Assembly: GCF_047345485.1 (NCBI RefSeq)
Contig: NZ_JBLFEN010000008.1
Coordinates: forward strand, 1-64,000
Length of the DNA stretch: 64,000 nucleotides
Source: Jejuia sp047345485
GTDB taxonomy: Bacteria; Bacteroidota; Bacteroidia; Flavobacteriales; Flavobacteriaceae
Reading direction: 5' to 3'
Shown here: one piece after another, positions 7,757 to 17,465 of the stretch
Layout: each line of letters opens with the position of its first letter
Numbering within the stretch: position 1 is the first letter of the stretch
Notes under the pieces: generated by a model
What the model was told of the DNA's origin: nothing
Databases searched by the model: none
The model's input: only the letters and a program-made list of their open reading frames with translations
Translations under genes and position numbers: made by a program

Positions 7757-10097
7757 AAAAGGACAACTTTTTCTTTTAAGTCTCTTATTTTTTTTGAATG
7801 GTTTACAAGGTTTCTCGCAAGCCAATCAAAAAACACAACCGCTTATCACTATTCTAAACGTGCTCTCTGATCGGTATAATATTAGCTTTTCGTATGTAGA
7901 TGTAACTATTGCTGATATTAAAGCAATATTACCTGATGAAGATTTAAAACTTGAAGATGCTATTTATCAACTAGAATTAGATACCAACTTAAAGTTTAGC
8001 ATTCTTAACAAACGCTTTGTTACTATTGTAAAACTAAAACAAAGCAATGCCATTATTCGAGAGCAGCTTGAAGAAGTTGTTATTAATAACTACTTAACTT
8101 CTGGTATCACCAAACTAAACGATGGTTCTCTTGTTTTAAGACCAGAGAAGTTTGGAATTTTACCTGGATTGATTGAACCTGATGTTTTACAAACCATACA
8201 AGCACTACCAGGTATTTTTAGTGTTGAAGAATCTGTATCAAATATTAATATTCGGGGTGGTACACACGATCAAAATTTAATATTATGGGATGGTATTAAA
8301 ATGTATCAATCTGGTCATTTCTTTGGATTAATCTCTGCATTTAATCCTTATACTACAACACAAGTAAATGTATCTAAAAACGGAACACCTGCTAGGTTTG
8401 GCGATGGAGTTTCTGGTGTGATAGATATGCAATTATCTGACACTATTGATGGGATATTTAATGCTGGAGCAGGCTTTAATTTAATAAATGCTCATGCGTA
8501 TGCTAAAATTCCCTTATCGCATAATACAGAAATACAATTATCTACAAGACGCTCTATTACAGATGCAATTGTAACACCAACATACAATCAATATTTTAAA
8601 CGTGTATTTCAAGATTCTGATTTATCAAATAATGCACAAAGTGATAATATTATTTCACAAAACGAAGACTTTTCATTTTATGATATCACTACTAAATTTC
8701 TGTATAACATTAGCAAAAAAGATAAATTACGCCTTCACTTTATGACAATAAACAACGCGTTGAATTACGAAGAGCAATCTAAAATAAACGATAGAAGTGA
8801 AGCGCTTAACAGTAACCTATCTCAACAAAACTTTGCTTATGGATTATCTTATACCAGAGATTGGAATTCGGCTTTTTCTACGAAAGCACAATTATACGTT
8901 ACCAATTATGATTTGGATGCTACAAATTTTGATATTATAAACAACCAACGCTTAATTCAAGAAAATGAAGTGTTTGATGGTTCTGCAAGATTAGATTTAA
9001 ATTATAAACCAAATCAAAATTTTAAATTTAACTTAGGGTATCAATTTTCAGAAATTGGTATAAGTAATCTAGAGGATGTAAATAATCCTAATTTCAGGAG
9101 TTTTGTTCGTGATGTTGCTAGAAGCAATTCAGTATATGCTGAAAGTGCTTTTTTATCAACCAATGCTAAAACGAGACTAAATATAGGTATTCGCGCAAAT
9201 CACTTAGATATATCTAATAACTTATTATTTGAACCACGACTTAACTTTAGTCAGCGCTTTTTAAATGTATTTCGTGTTGAACTTTTAGGTGAATTTAAAA
9301 GTCAAACTGCTTCACAAATTATCGATTTACAAAATGATTTTTTAGGTATTGAAAAACGACGATGGACTTTAGCGAACGACCGTAGTGAAGTAGAAATCCA
9401 AAATGGAAAATCATTATTTCCTGTGCCTGTAGTACAAAGTAAACAAGCTTCTGCTGGTATTCATTTTAATAAAAATAAGTTTTTAATTAGTGTTGAAGCT
9501 TTTATTAAAAACGTAGATGGAATTACAACTAGAAGCCAAGGTTTTCAGAATCAGTACCAATTTGAATATGCTATCGGGAGCTATGAAATTAAAGGTTTAG
9601 ATGTGCTTATAAATAAACACTTTGAGGATGTTGTGAGTACTTGGTTGGGGTATTCCTATAGTAATAATGAGTATACATTTCCAACGTTAAACAACGGGCA
9701 GTCATTTCCTAATAACGCAGATGTTAGGCATGCGCTTACCTTTGCAAGCACTTATACTTATGGAAATTTTAAACTTGCAGCTGGTTTTAACTGGTTTTCT
9801 GGAAGACCTACTACACTGCCAACATTTATACAAAACGAAAATGATACTCGAATAAACTACTCTAATCCTAATGGGTCTCGTTTAGAAGATTATATACGTG
9901 CAGATATTTCTGCAACTTATAATCTTAAGGTATCAGAAGGTGTTAAAGCTGTTATTGGCACATCACTATGGAATGTGTTAAACCAACAAAATGTTTTAAA
10001 CAGGTATTATATTTTAGATGAAGATAACAATGTATCACCTATTGAGAATGTAGCTTTAGGTATTACACCAAACGTTAGCTTTAGAGTAATTTTTTAA
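7749..10097 (+). CDS. TonB-dependent receptor with N-terminal STN signalling domain
   Basis: A 782-residue outer-membrane transducer. It starts at a GTG inside the end of fecR. The signal peptide ends near residue 23 (GLQGFSQ); an STN domain follows (30-100: LITILNVLSDRYNISFSYVD), a TonB box-like EEVVINN near 110, the plug (about 137-235, with VSNINIRGGTHDQNLILWDG) and a beta barrel ending in aromatic VSFRVIF. There is no SusD partner, so the ligand is likely a siderophore, small sugar or peptide rather than a long glycan; this is inference. The STN domain should contact FecR in the periplasm. Confidence 0.93.
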   Translation: MNRKGQLFLLSLLFFLNGLQGFSQANQKTQPLITILNVLSDRYNISFSYVDVTIADIKAILPDEDLKLEDAIYQLELDTNLKFSILNKRFVTIVKLKQSNAIIREQLEEVVINNYLTSGITKLNDGSLVLRPEKFGILPGLIEPDVLQTIQALPGIFSVEESVSNINIRGGTHDQNLILWDGIKMYQSGHFFGLISAFNPYTTTQVNVSKNGTPARFGDGVSGVIDMQLSDTIDGIFNAGAGFNLINAHAYAKIPLSHNTEIQLSTRRSITDAIVTPTYNQYFKRVFQDSDLSNNAQSDNIISQNEDFSFYDITTKFLYNISKKDKLRLHFMTINNALNYEEQSKINDRSEALNSNLSQQNFAYGLSYTRDWNSAFSTKAQLYVTNYDLDATNFDIINNQRLIQENEVFDGSARLDLNYKPNQNFKFNLGYQFSEIGISNLEDVNNPNFRSFVRDVARSNSVYAESAFLSTNAKTRLNIGIRANHLDISNNLLFEPRLNFSQRFLNVFRVELLGEFKSQTASQIIDLQNDFLGIEKRRWTLANDRSEVEIQNGKSLFPVPVVQSKQASAGIHFNKNKFLISVEAFIKNVDGITTRSQGFQNQYQFEYAIGSYEIKGLDVLINKHFEDVVSTWLGYSYSNNEYTFPTLNNGQSFPNNADVRHALTFASTYTYGNFKLAAGFNWFSGRPTTLPTFIQNENDTRINYSNPNGSRLEDYIRADISATYNLKVSEGVKAVIGTSLWNVLNQQNVLNRYYILDEDNNVSPIENVALGITPNVSFRVIF

Positions 10098-10130
10098 ACT
10101 ATTATTAGTGATAACCTATCTATTTTCATA

Positions 10131-11234
10131 ATGAAATATTATTCGATTATCTATATAATTATCTTGATGGTACTAGTTTTATGTTGTAAAAACTCCTCTT
10201 TAAAATCAAAAGACACTTTGTTTATCAACTATTCGAACCCTAATATCACCTACGAGGGAAGAATAAATAATATTAACTCAAAAAGTGCTCGACTATATTG
10301 GTCTGGAAGTTCAATTTCAATGAATTTTAAAGGCAAATCAATATCAGCACTGTTAAAAGACAGTAAAGGTAAAAGCTACTACAATGTGATTTTAGATAAA
10401 GATAGCCTATACGTATTACGACCAAGTAAATTAAAGCAATATCATATTCTGGCTAAAAACTTAGATTCAGGAACTCATCATATTGAATTATTTAAAAGAA
10501 CAGAATCCCATTATGGGGATACTGATTTTTTTGGTTTTAAAATTAAAGGTAATCCTAAACTACAACCAAAACCAGCTCCTAAAAAAAAGAAAATGGAATT
10601 TTATGGCAACTCTATAACAGCTGGTTACGCTGTTGAAGATTTATCTGGTGCGGATGTTCCAGATAGCACATATACTAATAATTACTTGAGCTATTCAGCT
10701 ATTACAGCACGTCATTTTAACGCTGAATATAATGCAATTTGCAAAAGTGGTATTGGGATTATGGTAAGTTGGGACACCTTAATTATGCCAGAAATGTATA
10801 ATAGATTAAACCCTAATGATCCTAACAGCCTTTGGGATTTCAAGTTGTATCAACCAGATGTAGTGGTTATTAATTTATTCCAAAACGATTCTTGGTTAAT
10901 AAACTATTCAAATCATGAAAGCTTTAAAGCTCGTTTTGGAAATAAAGCGCCTTCTAAAACTGAAATAATAGAAGCTTATAAAACATTTGTGTATACTATT
11001 AGAGGGCATTACCCCGATGCTCATATAATTTGTATTCTAGGTAATATGGATGTTACTAAAGAAAACTCAAAATGGCCTGAATATGTTAATAGTGCAGTAA
11101 ATGCTTTGGAAGACTCAAAAATTTACACACATTTTATACCTTACAAGAAAACCGATGGACATCCTTCTATCAAAGAACAGAAAGCCATAGCTAACGAATT
11201 AATTAAATTTATAGAAAATACTATTAAGTGGTAG
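10131..11234 (+). CDS. SGNH/GDSL hydrolase lipoprotein, CE2-like carbohydrate esterase
   Basis: A 367-residue lipoprotein (lipobox LVLCC, C18 or C19). The N-terminal part (30-140) matches the jelly-roll that precedes the catalytic domain in CE2 acetyl-xylan esterases; the SGNH part follows a proline/lysine linker (APKKKK). The likely nucleophile is S161 in FYGNSITAGY (block I has GNS rather than the usual GDS), block III is NLFQND (N252) and the acid/base pair is D342/H344 in TDGHPS. It would deacetylate sugars at the cell surface. It lies 33 bp after the TonB receptor on the same strand, so it may be transported or induced together with that receptor's ligand. Confidence 0.87.
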   Translation: MKYYSIIYIIILMVLVLCCKNSSLKSKDTLFINYSNPNITYEGRINNINSKSARLYWSGSSISMNFKGKSISALLKDSKGKSYYNVILDKDSLYVLRPSKLKQYHILAKNLDSGTHHIELFKRTESHYGDTDFFGFKIKGNPKLQPKPAPKKKKMEFYGNSITAGYAVEDLSGADVPDSTYTNNYLSYSAITARHFNAEYNAICKSGIGIMVSWDTLIMPEMYNRLNPNDPNSLWDFKLYQPDVVVINLFQNDSWLINYSNHESFKARFGNKAPSKTEIIEAYKTFVYTIRGHYPDAHIICILGNMDVTKENSKWPEYVNSAVNALEDSKIYTHFIPYKKTDGHPSIKEQKAIANELIKFIENTIKW

Positions 11235-11235
11235 A

Positions 11236-13020
11236 TTACATACGCTCTGGTACATCAATACCAAGTAAACTAAACGCATTTTTAATAGTATTTGCAACTG
11301 TAATTGATAATTGCACTCTAAAGATTTTTTCATCTATACTATCGGCACCTAATATAGATACGTTCTGATAAAAAGAATTAAATTCCTTAACCAAATCGTA
11401 AGTATAATTTGCTATTAAAGCGGGACTATGATGTTCTGCAGCATTTTGAATTACTTCTGGAAACAGTTGTAGTTGTTTAATTAACTCTCGTTCTTTGTGA
11501 TGGAGCAAGATACTATTTTTGGTATCTATTTGATCAGATTTTAAATCAGCTTTACGTAAAATTGATTGAATTCTAGCATAAGTATATTGAATAAACGGCC
11601 CTGTATTTCCTTGAAAATCGATAGAGTCTTTAGGGTTGAATAAAATTCTTTTTTTAGGATCTACTTTTAAGATATGGTATTTTAGAGCACCTAAACCAAT
11701 GGTTTTATAAAGTTGTTGTTTTTCAGCTGCAGTATACCCCTCTAATTTACCCAACTCTTCAGAGATTTCTTCAGCTGTTTTAGCCATGTCATCAATTAAA
11801 TCATCAGCATCAACAACGGTGCCTTCTCTACTTTTCATTTTTCCGCTAGGTAAATCTACCATACCATAACTTAAATGGTATAAATTTTTGGCCCATTCAA
11901 AACCTAACTTCTTCAGAATTAAAAACAAAACCTGAAAATGATAATCTTGTTCATTTCCAACAGTATATACCATTCCCCCTACATCAGGATTATCCTTTAT
12001 GCGTTGTATGGCTGTACCAATATCTTGCGTCATGTAAACAGCGGTACCATCGGCACGTAAAACAATTTTTTTATCTAGGCCTTCATTAGTTAAATCACAC
12101 CAAACCGAACCATCATCTTCTTTTTGAAACACACCAGTTTTTAAACCTTCAGCAACAAATTCCTTTCCTAGTAAATAGGTGTCACTTTCGTAATATAAAG
12201 TATCAAAATCAACTCCTAAATTTTTATAAGTAACATCAAAACCATTATAAACCCAACCATTCATTTTTTTCCATAGCGCAACAGTTTGGGCATCTCCAGC
12301 TTCCCAATCGCGTAACATAGCTTGAGCTTCTCTGAGAATAGGGGCCTCTTGCTTTGCTTCGGCTTCATTTTTACCATTGGCTATTAACGCTTGTACCTCT
12401 TTTTTGTATTCTTTATCAAACTTAACATAATAATTTCCTGCAAGTTTATCACCTTTTAAGCCTGTAGTTTCAGGGGTTTCATTATTACCAAAACGTTTCC
12501 AAGCTAACATACTTTTACATATATGTATGCCTCTATCGTTAATTATTTGAGTTTTATATACCTTTTTACCAGCAGCCTTTAAGATTTCTGAAACACTGTA
12601 ACCTAAAAGATTATTTCTAACATGCCCCAAATGCAAAGGTTTATTTGTATTTGGTGAGGAGTACTCTACCATTATGGCTTTATCTGTATCATTAAAACTT
12701 TTAAACCCATAAGTAGTATTGTCTCTTATAGTATTAAAAAGATTAAGATAGTACGCATCACTTACTTCAACATTTAAAAATCCTTTTACAACATTAAAAC
12801 CCTTGACTTCGTTAACATTTTTTTCCAGATATTGCCCAATAGATTCTCCTATTTGCACAGGATTTCCTTTGATAACTCGTAGCATTGGAAAAACAACTAT
12901 TGTAATGTCTCCTGCAAACTCCTTTCTGGTTGATTGAAATTCAACAGAATCTAATTTCAAATTATATAACTCTAAAACTGCCTGTTTTACCTGAGAAGTT
13001 AATAACGCTTGAATACTCAT
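11236..13020 (-). CDS. argS: Arginine--tRNA ligase
   Basis: A 594-residue class I arginyl-tRNA synthetase. The class signature appears as PLHLGHVRN, preceded by EYSSPNTNKP; the N-terminal Add-1 domain (MSIQALLTSQVKQAVLELYN) and the C-terminal anticodon-binding DALR domain (ending LLGIDVPERM) are complete. The ATG at 13020 gives the usual family start; a start at 13044 would lie inside a TATCTTTG box (13042-13049, minus strand). The gene meets the esterase gene tail to tail with one base between the stop codons. It charges tRNA-Arg. Confidence 0.97.
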   Translation of the reverse strand: MSIQALLTSQVKQAVLELYNLKLDSVEFQSTRKEFAGDITIVVFPMLRVIKGNPVQIGESIGQYLEKNVNEVKGFNVVKGFLNVEVSDAYYLNLFNTIRDNTTYGFKSFNDTDKAIMVEYSSPNTNKPLHLGHVRNNLLGYSVSEILKAAGKKVYKTQIINDRGIHICKSMLAWKRFGNNETPETTGLKGDKLAGNYYVKFDKEYKKEVQALIANGKNEAEAKQEAPILREAQAMLRDWEAGDAQTVALWKKMNGWVYNGFDVTYKNLGVDFDTLYYESDTYLLGKEFVAEGLKTGVFQKEDDGSVWCDLTNEGLDKKIVLRADGTAVYMTQDIGTAIQRIKDNPDVGGMVYTVGNEQDYHFQVLFLILKKLGFEWAKNLYHLSYGMVDLPSGKMKSREGTVVDADDLIDDMAKTAEEISEELGKLEGYTAAEKQQLYKTIGLGALKYHILKVDPKKRILFNPKDSIDFQGNTGPFIQYTYARIQSILRKADLKSDQIDTKNSILLHHKERELIKQLQLFPEVIQNAAEHHSPALIANYTYDLVKEFNSFYQNVSILGADSIDEKIFRVQLSITVANTIKNAFSLLGIDVPERM

Positions 13021-13041
13021 TTCTTTCAAATTATAAGTCAT

Positions 13042-13049
13042 CAAAGATA
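13042..13049 (-). promoter_or_regulatory. -7 box upstream of argS
   Basis: Minus strand TATCTTTG, a full match to the Bacteroidota TANNTTTG element, about 22 bp before the argS ATG. No clear TTG -33 element is seen at the usual distance. Confidence 0.5.
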
Positions 13050-13507
13050 AAATTTTAAATCAAGTATCTCGGTTATTTAATTCTGAAATATTCATTGAGT
13101 AGGTTTAAAAAACATACATATTTTTTAATATGAAAAGTAGAATTTAGTTTACTTTGGTTTCATTTTTTTCAAAATTCATATGATAAAAACATTAAAAACT
13201 AACGTAAAATCATGTATTATGAAATTGAAAATTAAAACCCAATTAAATTATCAATATTGTAGATTTTCTATGTTTTTTGCAGTTAATCTATTCGTCGATT
13301 TTTTAAAAAAAACCCACCTCGCTCTTTATCTAATTTATTGGTAGAAAAACCTATAAATTAGAATATAAAAACCCTTTTTCTAACTTTTGTTTGTCTAAGC
13401 TATTATTGATAAAACATTATTAACTAATCTCAAAAGATATCTTGATTTCCCTCAACCAAGCTTCTTTAGAAAAACAATTTTACAAAAAGCTATAACTAAG
13501 CATTTAT
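13050..13507. other. Gene-free region upstream of the histidine kinase, with one hairpin
   Basis: AT-rich DNA between argS and the kinase gene. The only structure seen is an inverted repeat: TCTAATTTAT (13329-13338) with ATAAATTAGA (13353-13362), extended inwards by GG/CC after one mismatch, about 150 bp before the kinase start. It may be a leader structure or protein-binding site. No ORF is supported. Confidence 0.45.
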
Positions 13508-15574
13508 ATGAGACGCATAGTTACTCTCATTTTATTATTACACCTATTTTTTGGTTATTCTCAAACCAAAGAGCTGGATAGCTTATCTATAGCCTTAGGT
13601 TTTGAAACCAATGATTCATCCAAGGTTGATACTTCTCTTAAAATAATTAATCTTCTTTATAATTCGCAAGATTTTGAACACGCGCTTAGGTATATTAGAC
13701 TAAGTGATAAATTATCTTCAGATATTAATTACAAAACAGGTATTGCAAAAATTACATATTACAAGGCACTCATTTACGCTGAGAAGAATGATTATATAAA
13801 TGCCATGGATGGCTACGGTAAGGCTAAAGTATTATTTAACAAACTAAAAGACACACTATACATTGCTAAAGTTAATAATAGTATTGGCCTAATTGAAATG
13901 GATAGAGGCAACTTTGATAAAGGATTACAATATTCATTATCAGCCATTAGAGAATTAGAGCGAAGAGGTTTGAGCCATGAATTACGCTCTGCTTATGCTA
14001 GTTTGGGTCAGGTGTATTACAAATTAAATGACGTAGACAAAGCTATTGAATATAATATGAAAGCCCTTGACATACAAGAGCAAATGAACGACTCTGATGG
14101 AATAAGTAATTCTAGCTTACTTTTAGCTAATTTGTATTCTAAATCTAAAGAACACAGAAAATCTATCGAGTACTATGAGAAAGTCTTAAATAGTGATAAA
14201 GGAAAAATAGATTCTATTAGAAGTAGCGTTTTACCAAAACTTGGTGGAGAATATTTAGAATTTAAGGATTATAAGTCTGCAGCAAAATATTTGATAAGAG
14301 GCTTAAAACTAAACCGTCGTAATAACAATAAAACTAATTTAGCAAGTACACTAAATAATCTAGGAAAACTCAATCTAAATGAAGGTAGGTTGCGTTTAGC
14401 AGAAAAACAATTATTTGAAGCGGGAGTTTTAGCTAAAAAAATTAATAATACAGATGAACTTTTAAATTATTACAGTTTAATGAAAGCGCTAGATTCTACC
14501 AATAAGCGTTTTGATAGAGCGTTTATGTGGCAAAGCCGCTATTATAGTTTGAAAGACAGCTTAAATAAAACAAATAATAAGCCTTCTCCAAAAAAATTTG
14601 AGACTTCCCTTAAGGACTTGAGTTTAAACTTTGATGAAAAATTTGTTAAAGCAGAAACAACACCTAAAGTAAATTTAAGAATAGAAGAAGACGATAAGCT
14701 TAAAAAATTTAAGCTGTTTTTCTATATTCTCTTAGGTATACTTGCAATAGTTTGTTTGTTTTTAGTTTTAATTTACCTAAAACGAAACAATAGTTTAAAA
14801 TACACGCAAGAGCTAGAAGAGAAAAACCTTAAAATACAGTTAAAAAACGAAGCCTTTGCAGAACAGACAAAACATTTAGAAAACATAAATAATGTAAAAG
14901 ACAAATTATTTTCCATTGTTTCTCATGATCTAAAAGATTCTTTATCATCAATAAATGGTTTTATCGATTTATTAAGAGATGGCTCTTTATCAAGAGAAGA
15001 GTTTGACAACCTAATACCTGAACTTAGTGAAAACGCAAATAATGCCTCTTTGCTCTTATTTAATCTATTAAATTGGTCTAAGTCTCAAATGCAATCACTC
15101 AAACCCAGTCCTAGTTTGTTTGATATTCAAGAAGTTTTTGAAGAAAAAATAAAATTAGTAGAGCAACGTTTAGAAAGCAAAGGCATAGAGTTAGTAGACC
15201 ATTCATTACGAGATTTTGCTTATGCAGATAGAAGTATGGTTGAAATAGTAATTCAGAATCTTATGGCCAACGCCCTAAAGTTTTCTCGTAAGGGAGATAA
15301 AATAACCGTTTCTAACCACATTAGTAGTGGAAGTTGCATTATAAGTGTTGCAGATACGGGTATTGGTATACCAAAACAAAATATTGACAAATTATTTAAA
15401 AGCAATACCTATTCTACAATAGGCACTAATAATGAAAAAGGTACAGGGTTAGGACTTTCTATTTGTAAAGAGTTAGTTGAGCTTAATGGAGGTAAAATTT
15501 GGGTTGAAAGCACAGTAGGAGTAGGTAGCACATTCTACGTTCAACTACCAAAATCTAAACCAAATAAAGACTAG
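13508..15574 (+). CDS. TPR-containing sensor histidine kinase
   Basis: A 688-residue two-component kinase of the Bacteroidota type. A signal peptide (1-19, FFGYSQ) is followed by periplasmic tetratricopeptide repeats (about 55-330, for example ASLGQVYYKLNDVDKAIEYN), one membrane helix (about 404-424), a coiled-coil linker, the HisKA domain with H473 in SIVSHDLKDSL, and the HATPase domain with NLMANALKF (N box), ADTGIGIP (G1) and GTGLGLSICKELVE (G2). No receiver domain is fused and no response regulator lies next to it, so its partner is elsewhere. The stop overlaps that of ctlX on the other strand by 4 bp. Confidence 0.93.
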   Translation: MRRIVTLILLLHLFFGYSQTKELDSLSIALGFETNDSSKVDTSLKIINLLYNSQDFEHALRYIRLSDKLSSDINYKTGIAKITYYKALIYAEKNDYINAMDGYGKAKVLFNKLKDTLYIAKVNNSIGLIEMDRGNFDKGLQYSLSAIRELERRGLSHELRSAYASLGQVYYKLNDVDKAIEYNMKALDIQEQMNDSDGISNSSLLLANLYSKSKEHRKSIEYYEKVLNSDKGKIDSIRSSVLPKLGGEYLEFKDYKSAAKYLIRGLKLNRRNNNKTNLASTLNNLGKLNLNEGRLRLAEKQLFEAGVLAKKINNTDELLNYYSLMKALDSTNKRFDRAFMWQSRYYSLKDSLNKTNNKPSPKKFETSLKDLSLNFDEKFVKAETTPKVNLRIEEDDKLKKFKLFFYILLGILAIVCLFLVLIYLKRNNSLKYTQELEEKNLKIQLKNEAFAEQTKHLENINNVKDKLFSIVSHDLKDSLSSINGFIDLLRDGSLSREEFDNLIPELSENANNASLLLFNLLNWSKSQMQSLKPSPSLFDIQEVFEEKIKLVEQRLESKGIELVDHSLRDFAYADRSMVEIVIQNLMANALKFSRKGDKITVSNHISSGSCIISVADTGIGIPKQNIDKLFKSNTYSTIGTNNEKGTGLGLSICKELVELNGGKIWVESTVGVGSTFYVQLPKSKPNKD

Positions 15575-16518
15575 GTATCGCTATCCACTTTTGGTAAAAA
15601 AACTTCTGCCATCATACAACGCGCACTGCCACCACCACAAGTTTCAATAGTTTCCAATGAGGTTGACAAAATTTTACAATAGTTTTCAATTTTTTTTATT
15701 TGAAATTTAGTTAAAGCCATTAAAGCAGCTTTACTCATAATTATATAGGATTGGTTATTATCTCCTTTTACCTGTAACATATTACCTGCAAATTTTCCTA
15801 CCTGAGCTTCAGTAATATCAATAATTTCTTTACCGTCTTCTTTTAGATGCTTTACAACATTTTTACGTTCTTTTTTATCCTCAATACTGCTTAAACAAAT
15901 TACAGCAAAATGATCTGCAATACACATCATAACATTAGTATGATAAATGGGTTTTCGTTCTCCATTTACCGTTTGGTAAGCAACAAAAACTACAGGAGTA
16001 AACTCAAAATCTTCACAAAATTCAATAAATAAATCTTCGTCCGCTCTAGGAGAAAGTGCACAGTATGCTTTTCTATTTTTACGATCTAAGATTATACTAC
16101 CCGTACCTTCTAAAAATACACCTTCTTCCTCAGCACTAGTGTAATCTATTATATTATTGATAATAAATCCCTTACTTTCAAGCACTTCTAAAATATCTTC
16201 TCTTCGCTCTAAACGTCTGTTTTCTGCAAACATTGGATACAGACCAATATCCCCATTTTCATGAAAAGACACCCAATTATTAGGAAAAATAGAATCTGGT
16301 GTATTTGTTTCTTTTAAATCATCTACAACTATAACATCTACACCTATATTTTGCAGCTTAGATACAAAGGCATCAAATTCTTTTTGTGCTTTAATATTTA
16401 TAGTTTCTGGTAATATACCCTTTATAGATTCTTGATAGTAGTTATTTATTGCTGTTTGCTCATTCATCCTAAAATTAACTGGACGTACCATTAATATAGT
16501 TTTAGTCGTTTGTTGCAT
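15571..16518 (-). CDS. ctlX: CtlX-type citrulline/arginine guanidine hydrolase
   Basis: A 315-residue member of the guanidine-modifying enzyme superfamily, matching the CtlX group (citrulline utilization hydrolase). Visible active-site landmarks are PDSIFPNNW with its acidic residue, EGTGS, the histidine in IYHTNVMM, and the catalytic cysteine C301 in GGGSARCMMAEV. The family acts on arginine or citrulline side chains in the cytoplasm, feeding amino-acid catabolism; the exact substrate here is inferred. It is convergent with the histidine kinase gene. A second guanidine-modifying enzyme gene lies 950 bp away. Confidence 0.87.
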   Translation of the reverse strand: MQQTTKTILMVRPVNFRMNEQTAINNYYQESIKGILPETINIKAQKEFDAFVSKLQNIGVDVIVVDDLKETNTPDSIFPNNWVSFHENGDIGLYPMFAENRRLERREDILEVLESKGFIINNIIDYTSAEEEGVFLEGTGSIILDRKNRKAYCALSPRADEDLFIEFCEDFEFTPVVFVAYQTVNGERKPIYHTNVMMCIADHFAVICLSSIEDKKERKNVVKHLKEDGKEIIDITEAQVGKFAGNMLQVKGDNNQSYIIMSKAALMALTKFQIKKIENYCKILSTSLETIETCGGGSARCMMAEVFLPKVDSDT

Positions 16519-16536
16519 ATAAATATCTTTTATTTA

Positions 16537-16544
16537 CAAAAATA
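16537..16544 (-). promoter_or_regulatory. -7 box upstream of ctlX
   Basis: Minus strand TATTTTTG matches TANNTTTG 19 bp before the ctlX ATG. No TTG element is clear at -33, so this is only a candidate. Confidence 0.35.
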
Positions 16545-16668
16545 TACTTATTTAGAGGATAAGTATTTTTATTTGAAATTTTTATCAGAAGTATTTTAAA
16601 AACGGTAAATTGGGTTTTTTGCTGTTTCTAATAAACACTGGGTTATTTGCATTTATTTCAATCGAAAA

Positions 16669-17442
16669 ATGAAAAAAAAATTAAGAAAAATATTAAATAG
16701 CTTTAATTACGACTTAATTAAACTATCTAATTTGAGAAAGTTATTCGCCGACCAAAAAATGGCAAAAGAATATGAGTTTATTTTAAGCTATCCAGCTACA
16801 ATAGGAGCTAATTACTTAAAATATAAGGGTTATTCTAAATCTCAAATTAAGCAAGATTTATTTGTTTTGTGCGAATTAGATTTTAAAAAAAATGGTTTTT
16901 TTATTGAGTTTGGCGCAACCGATGGTATTTCTATGAGTAACACCTTTCTATTAGAAAAAGATTTTAATTGGAAGGGTATACTTGCTGAACCAGGTAGGTG
17001 TTGGCATAGTGCTTTAAAGGAAAACAGGGATACATTTATTGAGACAAATTGCGTTTGGCATAAAACAGGTGAAGAATTACAATTTCAAGAAGCACAAAGC
17101 TCAACCCTTTCAACCGTAGTTGGTTTTGGTAAAACAGATTCTCATTCTCAAGATAGAGATACCAAAAAGGTGTATTCAGTAACTACCATTTCATTAAATG
17201 ATTTATTATTAAAATATAAAGCACCAAAAATAATCGACTATTTATCAATTGATACAGAAGGAAGTGAATATATTATATTGAACAATTTAAATTTTGATGA
17301 TTATAAATTTAGAGTAATTACAGTAGAACATAATTACACGAGTTTACGAGAAAAGATTTTTAAATTATTATCATCCAAAGGGTATAGTAGAGTACATACT
17401 ACACATTCATTATTTGATGATTGGTATATATATAAACACTAG
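16669..17442 (+). CDS. FkbM-family methyltransferase
   Basis: A 257-residue SAM-dependent methyltransferase of the FkbM group. The N-terminal 60 residues are basic and helical; the Rossmann core shows FFIEFGATDGISMSNT (SAM-binding loop), ILAEPGRCW (acidic residue after strand 2) and YLSIDTEGSEYIIL, the FkbM hallmark. Members methylate hydroxyl groups of glycans or polyketides; no glycan genes surround this one. It is the only plus-strand gene between two minus-strand guanidine-modifying enzyme genes and looks like an insertion into that pair. Confidence 0.88.
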   Translation: MKKKLRKILNSFNYDLIKLSNLRKLFADQKMAKEYEFILSYPATIGANYLKYKGYSKSQIKQDLFVLCELDFKKNGFFIEFGATDGISMSNTFLLEKDFNWKGILAEPGRCWHSALKENRDTFIETNCVWHKTGEELQFQEAQSSTLSTVVGFGKTDSHSQDRDTKKVYSVTTISLNDLLLKYKAPKIIDYLSIDTEGSEYIILNNLNFDDYKFRVITVEHNYTSLREKIFKLLSSKGYSRVHTTHSLFDDWYIYKH

Positions 17443-17465
17443 ATGCTCTCGCAAAACTAATTCAT

